Source: Nocardia acididurans (GTDB taxonomy: Bacteria; Actinomycetota; Actinomycetes; Mycobacteriales; Mycobacteriaceae). From it: a stretch of DNA of 64,000 bases. Position 1 is the stretch's first letter. Every line of letters begins with the position of its first letter. This document shows, piece by piece, positions 23,304-32,296 of this stretch. A program made the position numbers and the translations under genes. The stretch lies in the NCBI RefSeq assembly GCF_016741815.1, contig NZ_JAERRJ010000003.1:186001-250000 (forward strand), in the 5' to 3' direction. The notes below the pieces were generated by a model. That model ran no database searches. It was not told the DNA's origin and worked only from the letters and a program-made list of their open reading frames with translations.

Positions 23304-23567
23304 ATGAGCATCATCGTCATGATCATCATCGGCCTCATCGCCGGTGCCATCGCCCGTCTCCTGGTCCCCGGCAAGGACGATATGGGCTGGATCGCCACCA
23401 TCGTGCTGGGCATCGTGGGCGGCTATGTCGGCGGCACCCTCGGCAGCCTGGTCTTCGCCCCCCACAAGTTCGATTTCCGGCCGCCCGTGGAGCACACCTT
23501 CATCGGCGCCATCATCGGGGCGATCATCGTCCTGCTGATCTACCGGTTCGTCCGCACCAAGGTCTGA
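23304..23567 (+). CDS. GlsB/YeaQ/YmgE family membrane protein
   Basis: Small membrane protein of 87 residues with three hydrophobic segments and the glycine-rich pattern of the transglycosylase-associated/GlsB stress family (GLIAGAIARLLVPGKDDMGW, then GGYVGG). ATG at 23304 with AAGGAG 7 bp upstream; the longer frame upstream has no support. Stands alone, probably part of a general envelope stress response and not of the upstream biosynthetic operon. Confidence 0.88.
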   Translation: MSIIVMIIIGLIAGAIARLLVPGKDDMGWIATIVLGIVGGYVGGTLGSLVFAPHKFDFRPPVEHTFIGAIIGAIIVLLIYRFVRTKV

Positions 23568-23646
23568 GCCCGGCGGGCGCGCGGTTTCCTGTCACCCTCG
23601 GCCGCTACCGTGCAGGCACGATCAGGTAGCGCCGAGGAGGTCCGGT

Positions 23647-24411
23647 TTGAGTCCACGGGATATTCGTGCGCAGGGCTATATCCGCGGCGTCCGGCTCGCC
23701 CCCGGCACGCCGGACAGCGGCTACCCCTTCGATCTCCCCGTGATACGCGCGCTGGCGAGCGGCATCGACTTCGACCCCGGCATCACCTTCTTCGTGGGCG
23801 AGAACGGCTCCGGCAAGTCCACGCTGGTGGAGGCGCTGGCCGTGGCCTACGGGTTCAATCCCGAAGGCGGCAGCCAGAACTTCAACTTCGCCACGCGGTC
23901 CAGCGAATCCGAGCTGGGCGCGCACCTGCTGGTCGCGAAATCCGGCCGCCGTCCCCGCTCGCGCTTCTTCCTGCGCGCCGAGTCCTACTACAACGTGGCC
24001 ACCGAGATCGAGGCGCTGGACCGGGAGCCGAGCTTCGGCCCGCCGCTGCTTCCGGCCTACGGCGGCGTCTCCGCGCACGAGCGCTCCCACGGGGAATCCT
24101 TCATCGACCTGATCAGCAATCGTTTCCGGCCCGGCGGGCTGTATCTGCTCGACGAGCCCGAGGCCGCGCTGTCGGTTCGCGGCTGCCTCGCGGTGCTGGC
24201 CCATGTGGCCGATCTGGCCGCTCGGGACAGTCAGCTGATCGTCGCCACGCACTCCCCCATCCTGCTGTCGCTGCCCGGGGCGATGATCTACGAGATCAGC
24301 GATACCGGCGAAATCCACCGCACCAGCTACGACGATGCCCTGCCGGTGCGCCTGACCCGGGATTTCCTCGCCGATCCCGACCGCTATCTACGCCACCTAC
24401 TGGATTCCTGA
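23647..24411 (+). CDS. AAA family ATPase (ABC/SMC-like)
   Basis: ATPase of 254 residues. Walker A GENGSGKST (near residue 58), Walker B YLLDEPEAAL (near 165) and a switch His in VATHSP (near 200). This matches the stand-alone AAA ATPases related to ABC/SMC heads, whose partners are generally unknown. TTG start after a GAGGAGG ribosome site. The 3' end overlaps the convergent flavodoxin gene by 15 bp. No nuclease partner is next to it, so a defence role is not supported here. Confidence 0.8.
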   Translation: MSPRDIRAQGYIRGVRLAPGTPDSGYPFDLPVIRALASGIDFDPGITFFVGENGSGKSTLVEALAVAYGFNPEGGSQNFNFATRSSESELGAHLLVAKSGRRPRSRFFLRAESYYNVATEIEALDREPSFGPPLLPAYGGVSAHERSHGESFIDLISNRFRPGGLYLLDEPEAALSVRGCLAVLAHVADLAARDSQLIVATHSPILLSLPGAMIYEISDTGEIHRTSYDDALPVRLTRDFLADPDRYLRHLLDS

Positions 24412-24864
24412 CCGCACCCGCAGCCCGGCGGCGAAGGCCCGCGCGGCCGTCAGGTCGTCCGCGTTCGGCCGGTTCTTGCGGATCCCGCCGACGGGTTTGA
24501 ACGGCAGCCAGGTATCCCAGGCCCGGCAGGAGAAACTGCCCGCCACCTCGAAACCCTTGCGTTCCAGCTCGGTCACCAGCGGGCCGGTGAACGGTCGCAC
24601 CGGCCGCTCGAATCCGCTGGTGGCGTAGACGAACGCCCGGCCGCGCTGCCCCGCCGGCAGGGCCCGCACGAATTCGCGCAGGTTCTCGTGGAAGGAGCCC
24701 AGGAAGATTCCGGACCCGAATCCCACCAGGTCGTAGTCGGCGAGGGTGGCCGCGTCGATCTGTTCGGGGGCGACGACGTCGGCGTCCAGCACCTCTGCCA
24801 TGACGTCGGCGACCCGCCGGGTGTTGCCGTGGGATACGGATGTGCACACGATGATCGTCTTCAT
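24397..24864 (-). CDS. Flavodoxin family protein
   Basis: Protein of 155 residues with a flavodoxin-like fold: the N-terminal phosphate loop SVSHGNTRR for FMN and the DLVGFGSGIFLGSFH segment. This short form is widespread in actinobacteria and probably acts as an FMN electron carrier or a quinone/protoporphyrinogen reductase-like protein. Convergent with the AAA ATPase (15-bp overlap) and followed upstream by a sigma factor on the same strand. Confidence 0.8.
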   Translation of the reverse strand: MKTIIVCTSVSHGNTRRVADVMAEVLDADVVAPEQIDAATLADYDLVGFGSGIFLGSFHENLREFVRALPAGQRGRAFVYATSGFERPVRPFTGPLVTELERKGFEVAGSFSCRAWDTWLPFKPVGGIRKNRPNADDLTAARAFAAGLRVRSGIQ

Positions 24865-24919
24865 ACCTCGGAGACACCGCCCGGTTCGCGATCGTGACAG
24901 CGGGTGACTGTGGCCCGCG

Positions 24920-25825
24920 TCACCGCCGCAGGGACCGCAGGGTCTGGGCCGATCCCAGCTTGTCGGGATTGCGCACCGCGTAGAGGTTCGCGATCCGCTC
25001 CCCGTCCAATTCGATGATGAGCACCGTATCCAGCTTCCCGTCGCTGTCGAACAGCAGCAGCGCGGGCAGGGCGTTGTATTCGCCGAACTCGAAAGTCATG
25101 CCCGCCAAGCCTTTTCGAGCCAGACCCACCAGGTAGTTCGCGACCGGCGCCGCCCCGGTGACCGGGCGGCGCGCGGCGGTCACCTTGCCGCCGCCGTCGG
25201 AGATCTGCACGACGTCGGGGGCGAGCACATCCATCAGCGCCTGGACGTCGCCGGTGCGGACCGCCGTCAGGAAGGTGCCGATCACCGCCCGGCTGGTCGC
25301 GTTGTCGGCGGCGAAGCGCCGATGCCGGGATCGCACGTGGGCGCGCGCCCGATGCGCGATCTGCCGCACCGCCGCGTCGTTCTTGTCGATCATGTCCGCG
25401 ATCTCGGTAAGACTGTGCCCGAACACTTCCGAGAGCAGGAACACCGCCCGCTCGGTGGGGCCGAGGGTCTCCAGCACCAGCAGCATGGCCATCGACACCG
25501 ACTCGGTGAGCAGCACATCGTGACTGGCATCGTGCTCGGTGCGAATGGGTTCGGGCAGCCAGCTGCCGACGTACTCCTCGCGGCGGCGCTGCACCGTGCG
25601 CAGATGATTGAGCGCTTGGCGGGTGACGACCTTGGTCAGGTAGGCGCGCGGATGCGCCACCTCCGCGGCCGGGACGTCGCGCCAGCGAATGTAGCTGTCC
25701 TGCAGCACATCCTCGGCGTCGGCGGCGCTGCCGAGCAGTTCGTAGGCCACGGTGAACAGCAGCGGCCGCAGCCGGTCGAAGACCTCCGGCTCCCCGCCGC
25801 CCAGCACCGCTACGCCCTCACCCAT
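24920..25825 (-). CDS. ECF41-type sigma factor with SnoaL-like C-terminal domain
   Basis: Protein of 301 residues. Region 2 ([24 protein letters not shown]) and region 4 ([20 protein letters not shown]) are followed by a SnoaL-like domain ending in the conserved NPDKL motif of ECF41/SigJ proteins, where the fused domain modulates activity instead of a classical anti-sigma factor. Start at 25825 (MGEGVAV) fits a GAGGGGG ribosome site; the open frame extends 54 codons further but looks non-coding. No carboxymuconolactone decarboxylase-type partner, usual for ECF41, is seen beside it. Confidence 0.88.
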   Translation of the reverse strand: MGEGVAVLGGGEPEVFDRLRPLLFTVAYELLGSAADAEDVLQDSYIRWRDVPAAEVAHPRAYLTKVVTRQALNHLRTVQRRREEYVGSWLPEPIRTEHDASHDVLLTESVSMAMLLVLETLGPTERAVFLLSEVFGHSLTEIADMIDKNDAAVRQIAHRARAHVRSRHRRFAADNATSRAVIGTFLTAVRTGDVQALMDVLAPDVVQISDGGGKVTAARRPVTGAAPVANYLVGLARKGLAGMTFEFGEYNALPALLLFDSDGKLDTVLIIELDGERIANLYAVRNPDKLGSAQTLRSLRR

Positions 25826-25848
25826 ACTTCCCCCTCGATCGAATCTCG

Positions 25849-26370
25849 CTAGGCCCGTTTCCCGGAGAACAAGGCGCGCAACCACTTTCGGCGGCGATTT
25901 GACGGTTCCGCTGATGTGGCCGCCGTTTTCGCCGGTGGCCGCGGGACCGCTTGCGCAGCCCGAGCCGCCGCACGCTCGCTCCGCCACTGCGCGACCACGT
26001 CATCGGCGTTCACCGGACGCACCGGCACATGGGGCGGCGTCGGCATCCGCAGATACTGCACGACCCGATCATTGAGCTCGCCGACAACGGCCCGCACCTG
26101 TGCTTCCGCGGCCAGATCGCGCACCGTCTGCTGAATCCGCTCGGCATCGCGGCGCAGCACGATGGACGGCGGCAGCAGCGCCTCGCCGCCGATGCCCTCG
26201 CGCCGCAGGTAGCTGTTCAGCCACCAGTTCTCGTCGAGCGGCGCGCCCGCACCCGGCAGTGGTTCGCCCTTACCGGGCAGATCGTCGAACTCGCCCCGCT
26301 CGGTGGCCTCGCGGATCTGCTTGTCGATCCAGGATTCGAAGGTGTGCCCCGGCGGTTTCCGCTCGGTCAT
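25849..26370 (-). CDS. DUF1992 (DnaJ-homologue C28-like) protein
   Basis: Protein of 173 residues. The N-terminal domain carries the DUF1992 pattern ESWIDKQIREATERGEF followed by DLPGKGEPL, typical of this conserved family. The C-terminus is basic and low complexity (RRRKWLRALFSGKRA). Function unknown. It lies 14 bp downstream of the DUF2277 gene and just upstream of the sigma factor gene on the same strand. Confidence 0.88.
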   Translation of the reverse strand: MTERKPPGHTFESWIDKQIREATERGEFDDLPGKGEPLPGAGAPLDENWWLNSYLRREGIGGEALLPPSIVLRRDAERIQQTVRDLAAEAQVRAVVGELNDRVVQYLRMPTPPHVPVRPVNADDVVAQWRSERAAARAAQAVPRPPAKTAATSAEPSNRRRKWLRALFSGKRA

Positions 26371-26384
26371 GACCGGCCCCGGGC

Positions 26385-26654
26385 TCAGCCGCGCAGACGG
26401 ATACGGGCCACCACTTCCGGCCGGCGCAGCGGCGGCACGGTCTTGGGCGGCACCTTCCGCTCCGGCAGTTGCTCGAGCAAACGGGTGGTCACGGCCGCGA
26501 TATCGGCCACGGCGGCCTCCACGATCGCGCGATTGGACTCGGAGACGCTGGACAGCCCTCCGACCTTCCGAACGTACTGCAGTGCGGCGGCCTGGATCTC
26601 CTCAGGCGTGGCCGCGGGCTCCAGGCCCCGTAGGGCAGTGATGTTTCGGCACAT
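26385..26654 (-). CDS. DUF2277 family protein
   Basis: Protein of 89 residues beginning MCRNITALRGLEPAATPEEI, the hallmark of DUF2277, a small helical family of unknown function found across actinobacteria. Nine bp downstream of the glycosyltransferase-P450 fusion gene, so possibly in the same transcript. Confidence 0.88.
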   Translation of the reverse strand: MCRNITALRGLEPAATPEEIQAAALQYVRKVGGLSSVSESNRAIVEAAVADIAAVTTRLLEQLPERKVPPKTVPPLRRPEVVARIRLRG

Positions 26655-26663
26655 AGTCCGAGG

Positions 26664-29222
26664 CTAGCGCGGTTGCAGCGTGACCGGCAGGGCCGAGGGC
26701 GAGAGAACGAAGTCGCGATTGGACGGGCGCACGGTGTACCCGGGCACCGGAGTGGGCCGCCAGCGGGTGAGCAGCGCGGCGGAGGCCAGGGCGATCTCCA
26801 TCATGGCGAAGTGATCGCCGAGGCAGCGGCGGCGGCCCACGCCGAAGGAGAGACTGGCCTTCCTGGCGGTGTCGTCGACACGTTCGGGCGACCAGCGGCC
26901 GGGGTCGAAGTGTTCGGGATGCGGGAAGTTCCGGGGATCGTGCTGCACCAGGTAGGGGCTGAACATGACTGCCGCACCCGCGGGCAGGGTGACCTCGCCG
27001 ATGGTGAGATCCGACGCGGAATTGGCCGCGCTGATCCACGGACCCCAGAAGCGAATGGTCTCCGCCACAACCTGTTTCAGGTACGGCAGGGCGTCCAGGT
27101 GTTCGGGGCTGATGCCCTCCGCGCCGACCACGGCATCGAGTTCGGCGTAGAGCCGCTCGGCGACCTCCGGATGGCGCATGACCTCGTACCAGAGCCAACC
27201 GGCCAGGGAGGCCATGGATCCCACGCCACCGGCGAGCATGAGAATGGCCTCGTCGATGATGTGCTCGTCGGAGAGGGTGGCCCCGGTCTCCGGATCGGTG
27301 TGGCGGATGAGCGCCGACACCACATCGTTGAAATCCTCGTCGCGGCGGCGGTATTCGGCGATCACCGCACCGACGGCCGCGCGCAGATCCCGCGCCTTGG
27401 TGCGCCAGCGGTAGTTGGAGATCACGCGCAGCCGCCGGATCTGCGGTGGCATGGCGGTGCGGATGATGACCTGGGACAGCAGCCACGGAATGTTGTCGCG
27501 GATCTCGCGCCGGGCCGACGCGCTGAAATCCGCGGTGAACAGCGTGGAGGAGACGGTGTCGAGAACCAGGCCGTGCGCCTCGTCCATGAGGTTCACCCGG
27601 GTGCCGGCGGGCAGTCCGGCCGACCAGGTGTTGGCGATATCGGCCGCGGCCCTGGAGTATTCGGCCAACCTGCTCTGCTTGAGCGAGGGCGAGATCATGC
27701 GGCGGCGCAGTTTGTGCTCGGCTCCGCGCAGCACGTTCACCGATCCGCCCGCCACATCCTCGATGGCCTCGCGCAGATCCTCCCGCTCGAACTCGGCGTC
27801 GCTCACGGCGACCCGGCGGACCAGCTCGGGTGTGGTGAGGACATATCCGGTCTTGCGGCCGAAGTGGATTCGCACGATCGGCCCGAGTTCGCCCAGTGAT
27901 TTCACGAAGCCGGGCGCATCGCTCAGCGCCCGCAGGCTGTGCCCGACGAGCGGCAGACCGCCCGGAGCGGTAGGGATTTCCGACAGGGTGCGCGGAAGCG
28001 CGACGGCTGTCGCCCGCGCGGCGGTGCCCACGGCGTCCTCGTAGATCGCGAGAATCGCCGCGGTGTAATGGGATTGCCGGACCGAGCCGGAGTGCTCGCC
28101 CGCGACCTCGCGCATCGCGTCGAGGGCGGTGCGATCGGCCGCCAGCTTCTCGATGCTCTCGGCGAGGGACTCCACCGACGCACCGGCGCGCAGACCCGCA
28201 CCGGCCGGGACCGTCTCGTCGAGGACCGCATCGCAGTAGAGAACGGGCAGCGCCACCGCCACCGCCTCGAGCAGCACCATGCCCTGGGTCTCGGCATCAC
28301 GGGACGGGAACAGCAGCGCGTCCGCCGCCGCCATGGCCGTCAGGCAGGCAGCGCGGGAAACCGTGCCGTGCAATCGGATTCGGTCCCCCAGCCGGTGTTC
28401 GCCGAGGTAGGACTCGGCGGCGGCGCGCAGATCCCCGTCACCGTAGACCTCGAGGGTGCAGTGCGGGGCCTGCCGGACGGCCGCGAGCGCCTCGAGGAAC
28501 CGCTTCTCCGCCGACAACCGCCCGCACCACACCAGCCGCAGCGGTCCGTCCACCGGATGCGGCTGCGGCACAATGTCTTCCAGCAGGGCGTCGTCGACGC
28601 CATTGGAGATCACCCGGATCGGCCTGGTGAGCCCGTGCGCGACCAGGAGATCCGCGAAATGCCGGGTCGGCACGATCACCCGATCGGCGGCCTGCGCCTG
28701 CCCGCTCATGGTCCACCAGGCATGCCGCGCCGCACGGCTCTCGGCCCGATGCGGCATGTGATGGGTGTGCGGCACATACCGCCCGTGCAGCGTCCGCAGC
28801 GCCAGCGCCGCCGCGTACGGGGCGGGTGAGGTGTGCTGGATGAAGGCGTCGTCGCGGCTGTGCGCGGTGTGCACCAGCGGAATCCGGTGTCGCCGTGCGG
28901 CTTTCATGCCCGAAATGGCGACGCCGTAGGTCGAGTGGGTGTGCACGACATCGACGGGACCGCGCGCGGCGAATTCCGCGTCGATCAGCGCGTCGTTCTT
29001 CGCGCCCGGGGTCACGACGGCCAGACCGTTGACCGCCAGCGCTATCGGCCGCAATTCCACCACGTCCGGATCGTCGATCGCGGCCACGCCCCCGGCCTGC
29101 GGCGGCACGAACAGGGTCACCCGATGGCCGGCACGCTCGAGCCCCCGTCGCAGCGAGTCGACGGCGGTTTGAACTCCACCGAGCGTGTGCGGGTGATAGT
29201 CCGCGAAAAGCGCGATGTGCAT
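26664..29222 (-). CDS. GT4 glycosyltransferase-cytochrome P450 fusion
   Basis: Single open frame of 852 residues with two enzymes. Residues 1-395 are a GT-B glycosyltransferase of family 4: N-terminal HTLGGVQTAV, donor-domain GRLSAEKRF, and AAADALLFPSRDAETQGMVLLEAVA with the family E-x7-E pair. Residues about 407-850 are a cytochrome P450 of the PGGLPLVGH type with ExxR (ETIRF) and haem loop SFGVGRRRCLGDHFA. The P450 I-helix reads LAGGVGSM where AGxETT is usual, so both the acid and the alcohol of the oxygen-activating pair are missing. No frameshift or stop separates the halves. Divergent from a second glycosyltransferase gene, suggesting a shared glycolipid or glycosylated metabolite. Sugar and acceptor unknown. 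Confidence 0.88.
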   Translation of the reverse strand: MHIALFADYHPHTLGGVQTAVDSLRRGLERAGHRVTLFVPPQAGGVAAIDDPDVVELRPIALAVNGLAVVTPGAKNDALIDAEFAARGPVDVVHTHSTYGVAISGMKAARRHRIPLVHTAHSRDDAFIQHTSPAPYAAALALRTLHGRYVPHTHHMPHRAESRAARHAWWTMSGQAQAADRVIVPTRHFADLLVAHGLTRPIRVISNGVDDALLEDIVPQPHPVDGPLRLVWCGRLSAEKRFLEALAAVRQAPHCTLEVYGDGDLRAAAESYLGEHRLGDRIRLHGTVSRAACLTAMAAADALLFPSRDAETQGMVLLEAVAVALPVLYCDAVLDETVPAGAGLRAGASVESLAESIEKLAADRTALDAMREVAGEHSGSVRQSHYTAAILAIYEDAVGTAARATAVALPRTLSEIPTAPGGLPLVGHSLRALSDAPGFVKSLGELGPIVRIHFGRKTGYVLTTPELVRRVAVSDAEFEREDLREAIEDVAGGSVNVLRGAEHKLRRRMISPSLKQSRLAEYSRAAADIANTWSAGLPAGTRVNLMDEAHGLVLDTVSSTLFTADFSASARREIRDNIPWLLSQVIIRTAMPPQIRRLRVISNYRWRTKARDLRAAVGAVIAEYRRRDEDFNDVVSALIRHTDPETGATLSDEHIIDEAILMLAGGVGSMASLAGWLWYEVMRHPEVAERLYAELDAVVGAEGISPEHLDALPYLKQVVAETIRFWGPWISAANSASDLTIGEVTLPAGAAVMFSPYLVQHDPRNFPHPEHFDPGRWSPERVDDTARKASLSFGVGRRRCLGDHFAMMEIALASAALLTRWRPTPVPGYTVRPSNRDFVLSPSALPVTLQPR

Positions 29223-29316
29223 CAGCCGGACTGTACCGACGCCGACCTATTGTTGGAAAGGCAACACTTCCTTGGTCTGGACGCTGTAACCGCTGACCTT
29301 GGAGGGTCGATAGGTC

Positions 29317-29330
29317 CTGTACCGATACAG
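29317..29330. promoter_or_regulatory. Short inverted repeat in divergent promoter region
   Basis: CTGTA-CCGA-TACAG, 5-bp arms with a 4-bp spacer, ends 11 bp before the GTG of the GT1 gene and lies in the 119-bp gap to the divergent GT4-P450 gene. It could be a half-site pair for a repressor; its short arms mean chance is possible. Confidence 0.3.
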
Positions 29331-29341
29331 AAAGCAGGCCC

Positions 29342-30619
29342 GTGCGCATTGCGATTCCGCTCACCGGAACCCGAGGGGACGTGCACCCGGTCGTCGCTCT
29401 CGGAATCGAACTGCGACGCCGCGGACACGACGTGCTGTTCGGCGCGCCCCCGAATCTGGTCGACTTCGTGAAATCGGCGGGCCTGCCCGCCCAGGCCTGC
29501 GGTCCCGACGTGCAGCAGCTCTACAGTTCGCCCGAGGGACAGCAGGCGCTGGCGGCGGGCAATACGCTGCGGCTCATGCAGCTGGTGGCCAAGCAGATGT
29601 CCGGCTACGCGGATCGGATGAACCGGGAGGTCATCGAGGTCTGCCAGGGCGCGGATCTGATCGTGGCCAGCACCGTCACCGAGGACCGCGCGAGTTCGGT
29701 GGCCGAGGCCATGGGCGTTCCGCTGGTCAGCCTGCACTACTTCCCGTGCCGCGCGAACTCCGCCTATCCGTTCCCGGGCGCGCTGCCCGCGCACTGGAGT
29801 CCGCCCGCAGCCGTCAACCGGGCCACCTGGACGGTCGCGGAGAACCTGCGGCGGGTGGCGTTCCTGCCGTACCTGAACGCACTACGGGCCGAGCTGGGAT
29901 TGCGGAAGTCGTTCGCCAGCCCGGCGGGCGTACTGGCGCGAGCGCGAGTCCCCGAGCTCCAGATCTATGATCCAGCCCTGGTTCCCGGGCTGCCCCGGCA
30001 GTGGGACGCGCGGCGGCCGTTCACCGGATTCCTGACCCTCGACCACGACACTCGTGCGGCCGTCGGCGATCTCGCGGGTGATCACGACGGCATCCTGCGC
30101 TGGATCGACGCGGGCTCGCCGCCGGTGTTCTTCGGTTTCGGCAGCATGCCGATCAAGGACGCCGCCGCCGTGCTGCGGATGGTCGACGAGGTGTCGAGTC
30201 TGCTGGGCGTGCGGGCGCTGGTGAGCGCGGGCTGGAGCGATCTGGATATCGCGGCCGCGCACGCGGGCGACCATGTCCGGGTGGTCGGCGATTTCGCGCA
30301 CGACGTGGTGTTCCCGCGCTGCCTCGCGGCCGTGCACCACGGCGGTATCGGCACGCTGTTCGAGAGCCTGCGCGCCGGGCTGCCGACCCTGGTGTGCTCG
30401 GTGTCGTTCGATCAGCCCATGTGGGGCGGGCAGGTCGCCAAGCTCGGCATCGGCGCGCATCTGAGGTTCACCCAGCTGACCGCCGAGCGCCTGCGGCAGG
30501 CGCTCGCGCCACTGCTGACACCGGAAAGCCGTTCCCGGGTGGCGGAATTCGCGGCGACCCTGCAGACCGAGGGCGGCGCGGCGCGGGCCGCCGACCGGGT
30601 CGAAGCCGCGGCCCGGTGA
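29342..30619 (+). CDS. GT1 family glycosyltransferase (MGT/sterol-glucosyltransferase type)
   Basis: Protein of 425 residues. The N-terminal GTRGDVHPVVALG motif and the donor-binding motif HHGGIGTLFESLRAGLPTLVCSVSFDQPMWG are those of GT1 enzymes that glycosylate lipids, sterols and antibiotics using UDP- or TDP-sugars. GTG start at 29342. Its stop overlaps the start of the ABC-2 permease gene by 3 bp (GTGA), linking glycosylation with export. Acceptor not predictable; the divergent GT4-P450 gene may act on the same molecule. Confidence 0.9.
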   Translation: MRIAIPLTGTRGDVHPVVALGIELRRRGHDVLFGAPPNLVDFVKSAGLPAQACGPDVQQLYSSPEGQQALAAGNTLRLMQLVAKQMSGYADRMNREVIEVCQGADLIVASTVTEDRASSVAEAMGVPLVSLHYFPCRANSAYPFPGALPAHWSPPAAVNRATWTVAENLRRVAFLPYLNALRAELGLRKSFASPAGVLARARVPELQIYDPALVPGLPRQWDARRPFTGFLTLDHDTRAAVGDLAGDHDGILRWIDAGSPPVFFGFGSMPIKDAAAVLRMVDEVSSLLGVRALVSAGWSDLDIAAAHAGDHVRVVGDFAHDVVFPRCLAAVHHGGIGTLFESLRAGLPTLVCSVSFDQPMWGGQVAKLGIGAHLRFTQLTAERLRQALAPLLTPESRSRVAEFAATLQTEGGAARAADRVEAAAR

Positions 30620-31374
30620 ACCTCTACTTCGTGACCGACAGCGCCGTGATGTTCCGGCGCTGTGCGCGCAACACCCTGCGCAGCCCCGACACCCTGATCC
30701 TGTCCATGACCATGCCGATCCTGGTCATGCTGCTGTTCACCTACGTGTTCGGCGGGGCCATCAATGTGGGCGGGACCTACCTCGACTACGTGGTGCCCGG
30801 AATCATGCTGCTGTGCACCGGATTCGGGGCGTCGATCACGGCCACGGCGGTCTCCACGGATATGCTGCGCGGCAGCATCGACAGGTTCCGGACGCTGCCC
30901 ATGTACCGGCAGGCGGTGCTGGCCGGGCACGTGGTGGAGGGGATGGCGCGCATTCTGGCGGCCATCGGCATCGCGGTGGCGGTCGCGGTGATCCTCGGTT
31001 ACCGCCCGCAGGCCGGGCCGCTGGACTGGCTGGCCGCGCTGGGCGTGATGACGCTGTTCGTCCTGGCCATCTCGTGGATCTCGGTGGCGCTGGGCATGAT
31101 CGCGGCCAATCCGGCGGCGGCCGGCGGGCTGACGTACGCGATCACCTTCATCCCGTACGTCAGCAGCGCGTTCGTGCGCACCACCACCATGCCCAGCTGG
31201 CTGCGGGGCTTCGCCGACAATCAGCCCGCGACCCCGATCGTGGACACCGTGCGCGCACTGCTCGACGGTGGCGGCGGCGGCCGCTGGGTGGAGGCCGTGC
31301 TGTGGTGCTCCGGCCTGGCACTGGTCGGATTCGCCGGTGCTAGTGCGTCTTTCAGCCGGTTGGCCCGAAGGTGA
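30616..31374 (+). CDS. ABC-2 type transporter permease (DrrB-like), no adjacent ATPase
   Basis: Membrane protein of 252 residues with six predicted hydrophobic segments and the ABC-2 permease pattern (PILVMLLFTYVFGGAI; DYVVPGIMLL). DrrB-like permeases export antibiotics or lipids with a separate ATPase. GTG at 30616 overlaps the GT1 stop (GTGA); a longer upstream frame lies inside the GT1 gene and is rejected. Unusually no ATP-binding gene adjoins it. The 3' end overlaps the convergent UbiA gene by 23 bp. Confidence 0.85.
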   Translation: MNLYFVTDSAVMFRRCARNTLRSPDTLILSMTMPILVMLLFTYVFGGAINVGGTYLDYVVPGIMLLCTGFGASITATAVSTDMLRGSIDRFRTLPMYRQAVLAGHVVEGMARILAAIGIAVAVAVILGYRPQAGPLDWLAALGVMTLFVLAISWISVALGMIAANPAAAGGLTYAITFIPYVSSAFVRTTTMPSWLRGFADNQPATPIVDTVRALLDGGGGGRWVEAVLWCSGLALVGFAGASASFSRLARR

Positions 31375-32296
31375 GGGCCTGTGCGATGAGCGCCAGGTAG
31401 AGCGTCAGGATGAACAGCACGGCGGGGATCACCGGATAGTCGGTGTCCCCGGATCTCCGGAAACGCCACGCGCCCGCCAGCGGAATCAGCAGGAGCGCCA
31501 CCGGAAGCCAGCCGAACACCGCCGACGGCAGATCCTGCGCCCACGGCCGTGCCACCGCGATCTCGAATCCGACCGCCGCCACTGCCAGCAGCACGGAGGC
31601 GAGCGCACTTCCGTTCGCCCCCAGCGCATTCGAGTACAGCATCTCGCCCTCGCGATACTCCCGCGAGGTCTTGCGCGCGAACTCGAACTGCAGGAACGCA
31701 CCCGCGAAGACCGCGGCCACCACCAGGATCCGCCAACTCCCCGCCACCTCACCGGTATTCATCGCCGAGATCACCGCATAGGCGGTCACCAGCAATTGCA
31801 CCGGATAGGTGACGACAAGGTTGAGCAGGATATTCGTGCGCACCGTCTCCGACAGCTGCTCCAGACCCCACAGCACGAGACCGTAGGCCAGCACGGCCGC
31901 GATCAGGACCGCGGACCAGGCCGACAGGGCCAGGCTGCCCGCGATGGCGACCACCGCGATAACGCCCATAGCCGTGCGCAATTCGGGGGCGCTGACCGCA
32001 CCGGTGACCAGCGGCCGATCCGGATTGTGCACCCGGTCGTACTCCAGATCCTTCTGCTCGTCGACCATGCGCAGGTACAGCAGCACGACCGCGACGATCG
32101 CAATGCGCGCGGCCGTCGCACCGGTCGGCCGCCAGGCCGTATCCGTCTGGGAGACAAGGGCGGCCGTGCCCTCCAGGGCCAGCACCCACAGCACCCCGTA
32201 GAGCAGGTAGTGCGGTTTGTACATGACCTTCGTGAACCGCGCGATGCGCCCGGCGGAGACGAGTACACCCGGGCGCACGGCGGTACCGGCCGTCAC
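31352..32296 (-). CDS. UbiA-type membrane transferase
   Basis: Integral membrane protein of about 314 residues with some nine hydrophobic helices. The first Asp-rich motif reads VDEQKDLEYDRVHNPDRPLVTG, the UbiA-superfamily D-x3-D-x3-D pattern plus the NPxRP stretch; the second loop is FARKTSREYREGE. UbiA enzymes move prenyl or related pyrophosphate-activated groups. GTG at 32296 overlaps the upstream stop (GTGA). Last gene of the eight-gene operon, where it could join a phosphorylated butenolide head to a lipid. The nearest catalytic analogue is unclear. Confidence 0.85.
   Translation of the reverse strand: MTAGTAVRPGVLVSAGRIARFTKVMYKPHYLLYGVLWVLALEGTAALVSQTDTAWRPTGATAARIAIVAVVLLYLRMVDEQKDLEYDRVHNPDRPLVTGAVSAPELRTAMGVIAVVAIAGSLALSAWSAVLIAAVLAYGLVLWGLEQLSETVRTNILLNLVVTYPVQLLVTAYAVISAMNTGEVAGSWRILVVAAVFAGAFLQFEFARKTSREYREGEMLYSNALGANGSALASVLLAVAAVGFEIAVARPWAQDLPSAVFGWLPVALLLIPLAGAWRFRRSGDTDYPVIPAVLFILTLYLALIAQALTFGPTG

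Noticed and set aside
23647..24411. AAA ATPase as part of a phage-defence pair
   Set aside because: No nuclease, reverse transcriptase or other effector adjoins it; the neighbours are stress and flavodoxin genes.
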